A DNA stretch of 64,000 nucleotides, from positions 62,001 through 126,000 of the forward strand of contig NZ_FNJJ01000006.1 in the NCBI RefSeq assembly GCF_900104265.1, read 5' to 3'. This document shows positions 17,207-26,817 of this stretch, piece by piece. How positions within the stretch are numbered: the stretch's first letter is position 1; the number at the start of each line of letters is the position of its first letter. The stretch comes from Ectopseudomonas guguanensis. GTDB taxonomy: Bacteria; Pseudomonadota; Gammaproteobacteria; Pseudomonadales; Pseudomonadaceae. The notes under the pieces are model-generated. The model saw only the letters and a list, made by a program, of their open reading frames with translations. It did not search any database and had not been told where the DNA came from. The translations under genes were made by a program, and so were the position numbers.

Positions 17207-17962
17207 GTGGTTGCCGAGGACATCATTGCAGCCCTGCAACTGCCTGAGCAGGCACGGGTCAATCAGCGCGTATCCAAAAAGCTGTTGATCGATAATCTGG
17301 CTCCGACAGCAGCGGATCGCCAGCAGATCAATGAAGGCATTGAGGAGGTCCAGTGGGTTGCCGCGCTAAAGCCCGGCAATTGCGGCATACCCGCTTACCG
17401 CGACGCCCAACGTGAATACGTGGAAGTCGCCGTGCTGCACCTCACCCTGCGCCCGTCAGCTCGACCAGCAAGGCTCATTGAACTGCTGCACCGCGCCGTC
17501 CCTCACCCAACCTTGCTAATGGTCAGCACACCGGAGTCGGTACAGCTCTCCCTCAGCCATAAACGTTGGGCGCAGAACGAAGCCAGCAAGACCGTGCTCG
17601 ATGGTGAAATCACTACCGCTACGGTGCTGCCAGCCGCCCCTCAGATCACCACAGCCTTTCTCGATGCGATCAGTCTGGAGCGTCAACCGCGTAGTGACCT
17701 GAGCGTCTTTTATCAGGGCTGGGTAGATACCTTGCTTGCCCTGCAGGCAGCGCAGCACACGGGAAGTTTTCGCGCCGTCAACAACCTGCTCGATGCCACT
17801 GCCCGACGCCAAGCCCTGCAAGCCTGCATCGAGCTACAAGGGCAGATCGCCACATTGCGCGCCCAGGCGCAAAAGGCTCAGCAGATTGCCCGTCAGGTGG
17901 AGCTAAACCTGCAACTGAAGCAGCTACAGCAAGCGCTCAGCGAAGCCCAAGCAAGACTTTAG
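17207..17962 (+). CDS. DUF4391 protein
   Basis: A 251-residue DUF4391 protein, recognised from VNQRVSKKLLIDNLAPTAAD, the VQWVAALKPGNCGIPAYRD block and RAVPHPTLLMV. DUF4391 genes typically sit between an SNF2-type helicase and a type III-like DNA methyltransferase, as here, so it is probably a dedicated partner of that system. The C-terminal 50 residues (AQKAQQIARQVELNLQLKQL) are a coiled coil. Translation starts at GTG 17207 with CAGGAG 6 bases upstream, inside the end of the helicase gene, which suggests coupling. Biochemical role unknown. Confidence 0.85.
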   Translation: MVAEDIIAALQLPEQARVNQRVSKKLLIDNLAPTAADRQQINEGIEEVQWVAALKPGNCGIPAYRDAQREYVEVAVLHLTLRPSARPARLIELLHRAVPHPTLLMVSTPESVQLSLSHKRWAQNEASKTVLDGEITTATVLPAAPQITTAFLDAISLERQPRSDLSVFYQGWVDTLLALQAAQHTGSFRAVNNLLDATARRQALQACIELQGQIATLRAQAQKAQQIARQVELNLQLKQLQQALSEAQARL

Positions 17963-18096
17963 GCCGATGGTTCTAGCAAGCAGCAAAACCTAGCCGCCAA
18001 GCATTAAAAGGCTGTCGAAATGGAATACCATGCCAGCCAGCATTACACCGCGCCTGCAAACACATACGTGCAGGTAGATCGTGAAGGAAATAGCGA

Positions 18097-19974
18097 ATGA
18101 CCATGCAAAAAATCGACGCACAGTCGCCGGAAGCGCACAGCGCCGACCTCAAGGCCGAGAACATCGACAAACTCAAAGCCTTGTTCCCTGAGCTGATCAC
18201 CGAAGGTCCCAATGGCGTGGCCGTCAACCAGGACGTGCTCAAACAGCTAGTCGGCGACGCCACCGTAACGGACGCCGACGAAAAGTACGGCCTGAACTGG
18301 CACGGCAAGCGCGCAGCACGCCAACTGGCGCTAACACCCAGCACCGGCACGCTACTGCCCTGCCCCGATGAAAGTGTGGACTGGGACACTACCCAGAACC
18401 TGATGATCGAGGGCGACAACCTCGAAGTACTTAAGTTGCTGCAAAAGAGCTATGCGGGAAAGGTCAAGCTGATCTATATCGACCCACCCTATAATACCGG
18501 CCAAGATTTCGTATACCCTGATAATTTCCAAGACAACATAAAAAATTATCTTGAAATAACAGGCCAATCAGTAGCAGGCATCAAGACAAGCACAAACAAC
18601 GAAAACTCTGGCCGATATCACACAGATTGGCTAAATATGATCTACCCCAGACTCGTACTAGCACGAAGCCTACTGAGTCCTGACGGGGCGATTTTCATTT
18701 CAATAGACGACCATGAGATTCATCATTTGCGTTCAATGGTGAGCGAAGTCTTTGGCGAAGAAAATTTCTCAGCAACTGCAATCTGGGAGAAAGCTGACTC
18801 ACCACGAAATTCAGCACGACAGTTCTCTGAAGACCATGACTATATTCTAATCTTCTCCAAAGACCCTGAGTGGACACCTGACAGGCTGCCACGCACTGAA
18901 GCCGCCAACTCTATTTACTCCAACCCAGATAATGATCCAAGGGGTGAATGGCTACCCGGAGACCCTTATGCCAACAAGCCTTACTCGAAAGGAAAATATA
19001 CAATTGCCGGCCCTACTGGCAGAACTTTCTCACCTCCACCTGGAAGGTTCTGGCGTATTTCTGAGGAAAAGCTAAGAGAGTTAGATGCTGATGGAAGAAT
19101 TTGGTGGGGGCCAAAGGGTGATGCTCGCCCTAGCATTAAGCGCTACTTAACAGAAGTAGCAGATCTAACGCCTCGCACGCTATGGAAGAAAGAAGATGTT
19201 GGCAGCAATAGAACATCGAAAAACGAACTGAGATCTCTTTTCCCCGAGAGCGAGTCGTTTGACACACCAAAGCCTACTCGACTCATAGAGCGAGTTCTGC
19301 AGCTGGCAACATCACCAAAATCCGGCGACATTGTTCTAGACTTTTTCGCAGGATCAGGGACTACAGGGCATGCAACTCTATCTCTAAACTCTGCTGACGA
19401 CGGGAATCGACGCTTTATTCTCGTTCAACTTCCAGAGCCAATAGCATCAGGTGCTTTTGAGAACATTGCAGAAATTACAAAAGAACGACTACGCCGCGCT
19501 GGGACTAAGATCAAAGCCGACAACCCCATGTTCTCTGGTGATACGGGTTTCCGCACTTTTAAGCTGGATACATCAAATATCCGGGCATGGAATCCAACCC
19601 CAGAAGACCTGACAGCCGATCTTCTGGCTCACCAAGAACACCTTATTGAAGGTCGGAGCGAGTACGACATTCTCTACGAGCTGCTGCTTAAGCTCGGTCT
19701 GGACCTGTGCGTCCCCATCGAGCAGCAGCAGATCGCCGGCAAAACCGTGCACAGCATCGGCGGTGGCGTCCTGATAGCCTGCCTGACCGAGCAGATAACC
19801 CGCGATCAAGTAGAAGACCTGGCGCAGGGGATTGTTGCCTGGCACAAGGCACAAGCCCCAGCCAGCGATAGCACCTGCGTGTTCCGTGACAGCGCATTTG
19901 CCGACGACATTGCCAAAACCAACCTGGCCGCCATTCTCAACCAGGCCGGCATCAAAAACGTGCGGAGCCTGTAA
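18097..19974 (+). CDS. mod: Type III DNA methyltransferase (Mod subunit)
   Basis: A 625-residue beta-class adenine methyltransferase. Motif IV is DPPYNTG (129-135), the TDWLNMIYPRLVLARSLL block follows, and the SAM-binding motif FFAGSGTTGHA lies near residue 415-425, giving the DPPY-then-FxGxG order of beta MTases. Residues about 150-410 contain the target-recognition region. This central part (about 18520-19660) is visibly more AT-rich than the two ends, as expected if the recognition domain was swapped by recombination. AAGGA lies 8 bases before the start. The darT start lies 1 base after its stop, so expression is tightly coupled. Confidence 0.93.
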   Translation: MTMQKIDAQSPEAHSADLKAENIDKLKALFPELITEGPNGVAVNQDVLKQLVGDATVTDADEKYGLNWHGKRAARQLALTPSTGTLLPCPDESVDWDTTQNLMIEGDNLEVLKLLQKSYAGKVKLIYIDPPYNTGQDFVYPDNFQDNIKNYLEITGQSVAGIKTSTNNENSGRYHTDWLNMIYPRLVLARSLLSPDGAIFISIDDHEIHHLRSMVSEVFGEENFSATAIWEKADSPRNSARQFSEDHDYILIFSKDPEWTPDRLPRTEAANSIYSNPDNDPRGEWLPGDPYANKPYSKGKYTIAGPTGRTFSPPPGRFWRISEEKLRELDADGRIWWGPKGDARPSIKRYLTEVADLTPRTLWKKEDVGSNRTSKNELRSLFPESESFDTPKPTRLIERVLQLATSPKSGDIVLDFFAGSGTTGHATLSLNSADDGNRRFILVQLPEPIASGAFENIAEITKERLRRAGTKIKADNPMFSGDTGFRTFKLDTSNIRAWNPTPEDLTADLLAHQEHLIEGRSEYDILYELLLKLGLDLCVPIEQQQIAGKTVHSIGGGVLIACLTEQITRDQVEDLAQGIVAWHKAQAPASDSTCVFRDSAFADDIAKTNLAAILNQAGIKNVRSL

Positions 19975-19975
19975 A

Positions 19976-20611
19976 ATGGCGGTGCCAGCGCAGCCCAAGA
20001 TTTACCACATCTGCCATGTGGACCGTTTACCGTCCATCATCGCCAGCGCTTGCTTGCTGTCCGATGCGGTACTGTTGAATCAGGCGTTGCCGGGCACGAC
20101 CATCGGCATGAACCATATCAAGCAGCGTCGCCTGCAACTGGAGCTGGATAGCCATCCGGGCCTACATGTTGGAGAGTGCGTGCCGTTCTATTTTTGTCCA
20201 CGCTCGGTGATGCTGTTCCTAATCAGCCGGGGACATCAAGATCTTGCCTATAACGGCGGCCAAGGGCCTATCGTACATTTGGAGGCTGACCTGCACGCGA
20301 CTGTACAGTGGGCTAATGCCCAAGCCAGGCGCTGGGCATTCACACTGTCCAATGCAGGTTCCTACTACTTCGAGGATCGTGCAGATCTGGCGCAACTGAA
20401 CGAGATCAATTGGGATGCCGTAGCAGCGCGGATCTGGCACCAGTGCAAAGAGCCTAAGCAAGCAGAGTTCCTGCTTGAACAGAGCTTTCCATGGCACTTG
20501 GTCGAGCGCATCGGCGTACAGTCGCGGCAAATTTATACGCAGGTAGCGAATGCACTGCCTGCACAGGGGCACAGACCAATGGTCGAGCTGCGCCCTGAGT
20601 GGTATTACTGA
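19976..20611 (+). CDS. darT: DarT-like DNA ADP-ribosyltransferase toxin
   Basis: A 211-residue DarT/DUF4433-family protein that would ADP-ribosylate single-stranded DNA using NAD+. Recognisable parts are KIYHICHVDRLPSI near the N-terminus (NAD-binding), the conserved YFCPRSVMLFL stretch, and KQAEFLLEQSFPW, whose Glu is the expected catalytic residue. The ATG at 19976 was chosen because the family similarity begins there and it abuts the mod stop; open frame upstream overlaps mod. The antitoxin gene follows 14 bases later. Placement between mod and res in one operon is unusual and links toxicity to the restriction system. Confidence 0.9.
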   Translation: MAVPAQPKIYHICHVDRLPSIIASACLLSDAVLLNQALPGTTIGMNHIKQRRLQLELDSHPGLHVGECVPFYFCPRSVMLFLISRGHQDLAYNGGQGPIVHLEADLHATVQWANAQARRWAFTLSNAGSYYFEDRADLAQLNEINWDAVAARIWHQCKEPKQAEFLLEQSFPWHLVERIGVQSRQIYTQVANALPAQGHRPMVELRPEWYY

Positions 20612-20625
20612 GTGAAGAGCCAGTC

Positions 20626-21684
20626 ATGATCGAATTTACCAGCGGCGACATCCTGCGGGATGACTCCGAAGCCATCATCAACACCGTGAACTGTGTCGGT
20701 GTAATGGGCCGTGGCATTGCCTTGCAGTTCAAGAATATGTGGCCGGAGAACTTCAAGGCTTACGAGGCGGCCTGCAAGCGTGAAGAGGTGCAGCCTGGCC
20801 GAATGTTCGTGTTCGACACAAACCAGCTCACGTCGCCACGTTACATTATTAACTTCCCGACCAAACGCCACTGGCGCGGCAAGAGTCGCTTGCAGGACAT
20901 AGACGCAGGGCTCAGCGCCCTGGTGGCCGAAATTCACCGCCGTGGTATCCGCTCCATCGCCATCCCACCATTGGGCAGCGGTTTGGGTGGGCTTGATTGG
21001 GCAGAGGTGCGCCCTCGTATCGAAGCAGCCATGGCCGATCTGCCGGACGTGCATGTGCGCGTCTACGAACCCAAGGGTGCCCCCGCTGCAGACACAATGC
21101 ACCACAGTCGCGAAGTGCCGAGCATGACCGCTGGGCGCGCCGCACTGGTGGAACTGATGAATCGCTATGTGCGTGGCCTGCTTGACCCAACGATTAGCCT
21201 GCTGGAAGTACACAAGCTGATGTACTTCATGCAGGCAGCGGGCGAGCCGCTTCGCCTCAAGTACGTCCAAGCTCCCTACGGCCCGTACGCCGAGAATCTT
21301 CGGCACGTATTGCGCGCGATTGAAGGTCACCTGGTAGCGGGCTATGCCGATGGGGGTGATGCACCCGACAAGCCCCTAACCCTGGTGCCTGGCGCAGTCG
21401 ATGACGCTAACGCCTTCCTGGAAGCGAATGCTGAAACCCGCACCCGATTCGACCGCGTCGGAGAGCTGGTAGAAGGCTTTGAAACGCCCTTCGGCTTGGA
21501 GCTGCTTGCGACCGTGCACTGGATCGTCAAAGAGGGTGATCCAGTTTCCAGCGTCGAAGAGGTAGTCGCCCGCACCTACGCCTGGAACGCTCGCAAGAAG
21601 CAATTCACGCCACGCCAGATCGGTATCGCCGTAGATGTACTGGCAAGCAAAGGCTGGATCGAGCCCATAGCCCTGAGCGCCTGA
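20626..21684 (+). CDS. darG: DarG-like macrodomain antitoxin
   Basis: A 352-residue DarG. Residues 1-155 form a macrodomain with INTVNCVGVMGRGIALQFK (ADP-ribose binding) and PPLGSGLGGLDW, expected to remove ADP-ribose from DNA. Residues 165-350 match the DarG C-terminal domain (LLEVHKLMYFMQAAGEPL, KYVQAPYGPYAENLRH), which binds and inhibits DarT. Together with darT this is a complete toxin-antitoxin pair of the type shown to block phages by modifying their DNA. GTGAAGAG precedes the start. A strong hairpin without a T run separates it from res. Confidence 0.93.
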   Translation: MIEFTSGDILRDDSEAIINTVNCVGVMGRGIALQFKNMWPENFKAYEAACKREEVQPGRMFVFDTNQLTSPRYIINFPTKRHWRGKSRLQDIDAGLSALVAEIHRRGIRSIAIPPLGSGLGGLDWAEVRPRIEAAMADLPDVHVRVYEPKGAPAADTMHHSREVPSMTAGRAALVELMNRYVRGLLDPTISLLEVHKLMYFMQAAGEPLRLKYVQAPYGPYAENLRHVLRAIEGHLVAGYADGGDAPDKPLTLVPGAVDDANAFLEANAETRTRFDRVGELVEGFETPFGLELLATVHWIVKEGDPVSSVEEVVARTYAWNARKKQFTPRQIGIAVDVLASKGWIEPIALSA

Positions 21685-21701
21685 AAGACATCCTGAATCT
21701 T

Positions 21702-21732
21702 ACTCCCCATGCCGCCTCGCGGCATGGGGAGT
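21702..21732. other. 14-bp perfect hairpin between darG and res
   Basis: Arms at 21702-21715 and 21719-21732 are perfectly complementary around a 3-base CTC loop. No T run follows, so a classical terminator is unlikely. It may cap or stabilise an mRNA end, set the darG/res expression ratio, or bind a protein. Confidence 0.7.
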
Positions 21733-21794
21733 CGAGAGCTAAATGACAGAATTTCTCGCCCTTGCCTGAAGGCGAGCTTGAAAATGGATTGAAC

Positions 21795-24700
21795 ATGAAA
21801 CTGCACTTCGAGCCGGATCTCGACTATCAACTACAGGCTATCGAAGCGGTATGCGATCTGTTCCGTGGCCAGGAGGCGTGCCGTACCGAGTTCACGGTCA
21901 CCATGAAGGCCCCCGCCCCGGCAGAAAGCGACCCGAGCGACGCGCCACAGCAGTTTGCCCTGGGCATTGCCGAATCCGACCTGGGTGTTGGTAACCGCCT
22001 AACACTGCTCGATGATGAACTGCACAAGAACCTCAGCGACATCCAACTGCGCGGCGGGCTCCCGCCTTCCGGCTTGCTCACGTCAGGCGACTTTACCGTC
22101 GAGATGGAGACCGGAACTGGCAAAACCTACGTGTACCTGCGCACCATCTTTGAACTGAATAAACGCTACGGCTTTACCAAGTTCGTCATCGTGGTGCCGT
22201 CGGTTGCGATCAAGGAAGGTGTCTACAAGTCCCTGCAGATCACCGAGGAGCATTTCAAGGGCCTCTACTCGGGCGTGCCCTACGACTACTTCCTGTACGA
22301 CTCGAACAAGCTCGGCGAGGTACGCAACTTTGCGACCAGCTCAACCATCCAGATCATGGTGGTTACCGTTGGCGCGATTAACAAGAAGGACGTCAACAAC
22401 CTCTACAAGGACAGCGAAAAGACCGGCGGCGAAAAGCCCATCGACCTGATCAAGGCAACCCGCCCGATCCTGATTGTCGACGAGCCGCAGAGCGTTGATG
22501 GCGGCCTTAAAGGGGCCGGCAAGAGCGCATTGGATGCGATGAACCCGCTGTGCACTCTGCGCTATTCCGCAACCCACGTAGACAAGCACCACATGGTCTA
22601 CCGGCTGGACGCGGTGGATGCCTATGAGCGCCGCCTGGTCAAGCAAATCGAGGTGGCCTCGGCAACGATCGAGGATGCCCACAACAAGCCGTTTGTGCGG
22701 CTGGTAGCGGTCAGCAACAAGCGCGGCACAATTTCAGCCAAAGTCGAGCTGGATGTGGGTACAACCACAAGTGGCGTATCCACCCAAGAGGTCACGGTAT
22801 ACGACGGCGACGATCTGGAGCAGGCAACCAAGCGCGCCGTCTACAAAGACCTTCGCATCGGCGAAATCAACACCGCCAAAGGCGAGGAGTTCGTCGAGCT
22901 GCGCTACCCAGGTGGCGAGAAGTACCTGCGCATTGGTGAGGTTCATGGCGGCGTGGAACCGTTGGCGATTCAGCGCGAAATGATCCGCCGCACGATCAAG
23001 GAACACCTGGACAAGGAAAAGCGCTTTCGCCCCATGGGCATCAAGGTACTGTCGCTATTTTTCATCGATACGGTCGAGCGTTATCGCCAGTACGACGCTG
23101 ACGGCAATCCAGTGAAAGGCGTGTACGCGACCATCTTCGAAGAAGAATACAAACGTTTCGCCAAGCACCCGGACTACCAAAGCCTGTTCAGCGAGGTCGA
23201 CTTCAACCACAGCGCTGAAGAGGTGCATAACGGCTACTTCTCCATCGACAAAAAGGGCGGCTGGTCTGACACCGCTGAGAATAACGCCGGCAACCGAGAG
23301 AACGCTGAGCGCGCCTATAACCTGATCATGAAGGACAAGGAAAAGCTGCTCAGCTTCAGCACACCGCTGAAGTTCATCTTTTCCCACTCGGCACTCAAGG
23401 AAGGCTGGGACAACCCCAACGTGTTCCAGATCTGCACGCTGCGTGACATTCAATCCGAGCGTGAGCGCCGACAGACCATCGGTCGCGGCCTGCGCCTGTG
23501 CGTCAACCAAAACGGCGATAGGGTGCGCGGCTTCGAGGTGAACACGCTGACCGTGATTGCCACTGAGAGCTATGAAGCCTTCGCTGAAAATCTGCAGAAA
23601 GAGATTGAAGAAGACACGGGCATTCGCTTCGGCATCGTCGAGGAGCACCAGTTCGCTGCTGTTGCCATCACCAGCGCAGATGGCGAGTCAAAACCGCTTG
23701 GCTTTGAGCAATCAAAAGTACTCTGGGATTTCTTGAAAGCTCAGCAGTACGTGGACGCCAAGGGCAAGGTGCAGGACTCACTGAAGCAGGCACTCAAAGA
23801 TGGCCTGCTGCAACTCCCCCCCGAGTTCGAGGCGCAGCGCTCACAAATAGTTGAGTTGTTGAAGAAAGTCTCCGGACGCCTAGAGATCAAAAACGCTGAT
23901 GAGCGCCGCGCCGTCCCGACTCGCCAAGCAGTGCTGCAAAGCGAAGAGTTCAAAGCCCTTTGGGACCGTATCAAGCACCAGACCACCTATCGCGTTGACT
24001 TCAACAACGAACAACTGATCGCCGACTGCATCAATAATCTGCAGAAAGCGCCGGCAGTGTTCCGCCCTCGCCTGCAATGGCGCAAAGCGGATCTAGCCAT
24101 CGGCAAGTCGGGCGTAGAAGCCAATGAGAAAAAAGGTGCCTACACCGTCACCCTGGACGAGAGCGATATCGAGCTGCCGGACATTCTGACCGACCTGCAG
24201 GACCGCACCCAGCTCACCCGCCGCACCCTGGTGCGCATCCTCACTGAAAGCAAGCGCCTGGACGACTTCAAGCGCAACCCTCAGCAGTTCATTGAGCTGG
24301 CGGGCGAAATCATCAACCGCTGCAAGCGCCTGGCGTTGGTGGACGGCATCAGGTACGTGAAGCTGGGCGACGACAGTTTTTATGCCCAGGAACTGTTCGA
24401 GCAGCAAGAGCTGACCGGCTACCTGAAGAACATGCTGCTTAACACCGAGAAATCGGTCTACGAGCACGTGGTCTATGACTCAGCAATTGAGCATGACTTC
24501 GCCCAAGCGCTCGAACACAACGACGCCGTGAAGGTTTACGCAAAGCTACCCGGCTGGTTCCGCATCCCTACCCCGCTCGGCAGCTACAACCCCGACTGGG
24601 CAATACTGGTTGAGCAAGACGGTGCCGAACGCCTCTACTTTGTGGTGGAAACCAAAAGCAGCCTGTTCAATGATGACCTTCGCCCGATTGAGCAAGCGAA

Positions 24701-24809
24701 AATCGACTGCGGCACCGCTCACTTCAAATTACTTGCAACAGATGAGGTCAGCCTGCGCTTTGGCCGAGCGAGTAGTGTGGATGATGTGATTGCAGGCGTG
24801 CTGAACTAG
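21795..24809 (+). CDS. res: Type III restriction subunit (Res), DEAD-like helicase/endonuclease
   Basis: A 1004-residue Res protein. The N-terminal helicase core has METGTGKTYVY (Walker A, near residue 110), VDEPQSVDGG (motif II), YSATH, and ALKEGWDNPNVFQIC with GRGLRLC (motifs V-VI). The C-terminal nuclease reads NPDWAILVEQ ... YFVVETKSS, a PD-(D/E)XK site. It would cut DNA after ATP-dependent communication between inversely oriented unmethylated Mod sites. The ATG at 21795 fits the usual family beginning MKLHFEP; open frame upstream begins with TTG and includes no similarity. The Shine-Dalgarno sequence is weak, possibly keeping Res low. It is the last gene of the rightward operon. Confidence 0.93.
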   Translation: MKLHFEPDLDYQLQAIEAVCDLFRGQEACRTEFTVTMKAPAPAESDPSDAPQQFALGIAESDLGVGNRLTLLDDELHKNLSDIQLRGGLPPSGLLTSGDFTVEMETGTGKTYVYLRTIFELNKRYGFTKFVIVVPSVAIKEGVYKSLQITEEHFKGLYSGVPYDYFLYDSNKLGEVRNFATSSTIQIMVVTVGAINKKDVNNLYKDSEKTGGEKPIDLIKATRPILIVDEPQSVDGGLKGAGKSALDAMNPLCTLRYSATHVDKHHMVYRLDAVDAYERRLVKQIEVASATIEDAHNKPFVRLVAVSNKRGTISAKVELDVGTTTSGVSTQEVTVYDGDDLEQATKRAVYKDLRIGEINTAKGEEFVELRYPGGEKYLRIGEVHGGVEPLAIQREMIRRTIKEHLDKEKRFRPMGIKVLSLFFIDTVERYRQYDADGNPVKGVYATIFEEEYKRFAKHPDYQSLFSEVDFNHSAEEVHNGYFSIDKKGGWSDTAENNAGNRENAERAYNLIMKDKEKLLSFSTPLKFIFSHSALKEGWDNPNVFQICTLRDIQSERERRQTIGRGLRLCVNQNGDRVRGFEVNTLTVIATESYEAFAENLQKEIEEDTGIRFGIVEEHQFAAVAITSADGESKPLGFEQSKVLWDFLKAQQYVDAKGKVQDSLKQALKDGLLQLPPEFEAQRSQIVELLKKVSGRLEIKNADERRAVPTRQAVLQSEEFKALWDRIKHQTTYRVDFNNEQLIADCINNLQKAPAVFRPRLQWRKADLAIGKSGVEANEKKGAYTVTLDESDIELPDILTDLQDRTQLTRRTLVRILTESKRLDDFKRNPQQFIELAGEIINRCKRLALVDGIRYVKLGDDSFYAQELFEQQELTGYLKNMLLNTEKSVYEHVVYDSAIEHDFAQALEHNDAVKVYAKLPGWFRIPTPLGSYNPDWAILVEQDGAERLYFVVETKSSLFNDDLRPIEQAKIDCGTAHFKLLATDEVSLRFGRASSVDDVIAGVLN

Positions 24810-24900
24810 ACAAATGGATCACATAACGACTTGGGTAGTACGATAGGCTGCCCAAGTGTCTGATAGTGCTTGAAGATTAAAGCTGGTACGCACCAGCGCC

Positions 24901-26817
24901 TCAGCTCGATGTCTTCTGATCCGCCTCGCCGTCGCCGGTTACATTATCGCGTGGTTCATCGCCAACCGTTTGATCCTCGTGTATCTCAGGATCACCCGCC
25001 TTCGGAAGATTGTTCAGGCCATCGCGTAGTGGATAAAGGCCGTATCGGCCCTTGCCACGGATACGCGTGAACGTGATAGGTTCGAGCGCTTCCGCCGTTT
25101 CTGGCTTGATCGGTTCGTTCTCGAGAACGATGACCTGACCGCGCCCATGCCAAGTCGACATCCAGCCATAGAACCGGTCAATGACCGTCGCAGGCGGCAC
25201 CTCATGCTCTTCGGTAGAGTCAGGATCAGCATACGTCTTCAGTGGCGAGTCGAGGACGACGACGCCGAGATGGGGGTGTCCTTTTTCGAGCGCGTGCTCC
25301 ATGAGCGCAACCATCAGAGAGGACAGATACAAGCCCCTCACACCAGCGCCATAGCTCAGGCGAGAACGATCGTCAATTCGCAGGTCGCAGGAACCGTCAT
25401 CTAGAGCGATGTTCTGGATGGCAGTGAACCCCCAAGCATCCAGCAATTCCTTAGCGCGATTGGCCACCTCACGACCAAACGCACCACCCTCGCGAGCTAC
25501 GGTAATACGTTTGCGCACGCTCGCCTTCTTTAGGCGGTCAATTTCGGCAGCAAGATGTTGTATTTCATCGAAATAGCTCAGCTGCTCAGACAGTTCTGAA
25601 CGTCTCAATGCCAATGTCTTTGGATTAGCGGTGAACTCAACACGGGCATTATTTAGCACCATAGCTTCGCGGTTTTGCAGCACGTTGAGGTCAGCAGCAA
25701 GTTTCGAAGTGCGCGCTTTGAGATCGTCATAGCGGTCTCGCTCATGCTGCAGGGCTGCGAGCAAGCCCACGCGGAGCGCACGAATTTTTTCAGCTTCAGC
25801 AGCGATGGCTGCTCGGTAGCGACTGGGCGCCGCTGGGCGCAGATCGTTAGGATCTACTTGGGTTTCTGCCGGGGTTCCGCACAATGGACAGTCTACTGTC
25901 GGTAGTTCCTGGAAGAATGCGACCCCCTCGCTAGTACCTCCAAGGCGAGCCTGGTCGTTCGCATATTTCTCGTCAAGGAGTTCGAAGCGGCCAATCATAG
26001 ACCGCGAGTGATTCCGGTCGTTCTCAACCCGGCGCAATTCATCGGTCGTTTCCGCAAGCTGCCTGCGCAAGTCTTTCAACGCGGAAGCACGCGCGTCGTA
26101 TTGACTCGTCATCGCCGACAGAGTCGCATCCACCCGTTCCAGTGCTTCTTCCACTTCGTTGCGCCCCAGGTCTTTCGGCATGAGGCCTTCGATGCGCTTC
26201 AGAGCAGTTTCGGCAGCCTGTAGCTCGCCGCGGGCACGTTCAGCTTCTGTTGCAGACTTCCGGAGTTGGATGGCCGAATCATCGCTGCCTGTCAAAAACA
26301 AGTGGAACGCAGCTTCATGTTTCGGTATTGAAAAACCTTTGCCCGCACTGGGCTGCTTGGCAGGGATATCAGACTGCGACCACAGCGACCAGTGGCGAAG
26401 ATCGTCACCCGTTACAGCGCCACGCTCGCTGTGGTTGCGAAGAATTTGTTTACCACTCGCTCCGCACAATTCTACGAGCAACTCCCCGAGCTCCTGTTCC
26501 AGCGGCTCGAACACTTGATCGTCGGTCTTGCCGAGCACGCGCGCGTAGACAGCGGCACCTCCACCGGCCAACCCCCGGCGTACTTCGTACTCGCCCTCGG
26601 AGGCCTTAAACCGCAAGCGAAATTCCTGGTATCCCTGCGTAAGCGGAAATGTTTCGGGAAGGTCGTTACCTCCCAGCATGTACCAAAGGCAGTCGTAGAT
26701 ATAGGACTTGCCGGTCTCACTAGGGCCTCGAATCAGCTGTCGTCTGGGATGGAATAGGACCTCGGCGACTTCCCGGTCTGGTCCGTGGACGGACAGGGAC
26801 GTTAGAACTATGCCCAT
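24901..26817 (-). CDS. SMC/Rad50-like ATPase of an ABC-3C system
   Basis: A 638-residue ABC ATPase of SMC/RecF type. Walker A is GPSETGKS (31-38). Two coiled-coil stretches (about 190-290 and 330-430) flank a zinc-hook-like CPLCG (near 311). The C-terminal half has SYGAGVRGLYLSSLMVALM and Walker B VVVLDSPLKT (near 525). It overlaps the middle-component gene by 10 bases, with GGAGG before its ATG. In ABC-three-component systems this subunit is thought to sense invading DNA or another signal and activate the effector. The C-terminal 40 residues are acidic and probably disordered. Confidence 0.85.
   Translation of the reverse strand: MGIVLTSLSVHGPDREVAEVLFHPRRQLIRGPSETGKSYIYDCLWYMLGGNDLPETFPLTQGYQEFRLRFKASEGEYEVRRGLAGGGAAVYARVLGKTDDQVFEPLEQELGELLVELCGASGKQILRNHSERGAVTGDDLRHWSLWSQSDIPAKQPSAGKGFSIPKHEAAFHLFLTGSDDSAIQLRKSATEAERARGELQAAETALKRIEGLMPKDLGRNEVEEALERVDATLSAMTSQYDARASALKDLRRQLAETTDELRRVENDRNHSRSMIGRFELLDEKYANDQARLGGTSEGVAFFQELPTVDCPLCGTPAETQVDPNDLRPAAPSRYRAAIAAEAEKIRALRVGLLAALQHERDRYDDLKARTSKLAADLNVLQNREAMVLNNARVEFTANPKTLALRRSELSEQLSYFDEIQHLAAEIDRLKKASVRKRITVAREGGAFGREVANRAKELLDAWGFTAIQNIALDDGSCDLRIDDRSRLSYGAGVRGLYLSSLMVALMEHALEKGHPHLGVVVLDSPLKTYADPDSTEEHEVPPATVIDRFYGWMSTWHGRGQVIVLENEPIKPETAEALEPITFTRIRGKGRYGLYPLRDGLNNLPKAGDPEIHEDQTVGDEPRDNVTGDGEADQKTSS

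Noticed and set aside
12764-24809. Assignment of the long operon to DISARM or BREX
   Set aside because: The expected DrmA/DrmB proteins or BREX PglZ/BrxL proteins are absent; the mod and res genes are clearly of type III R-M kind.
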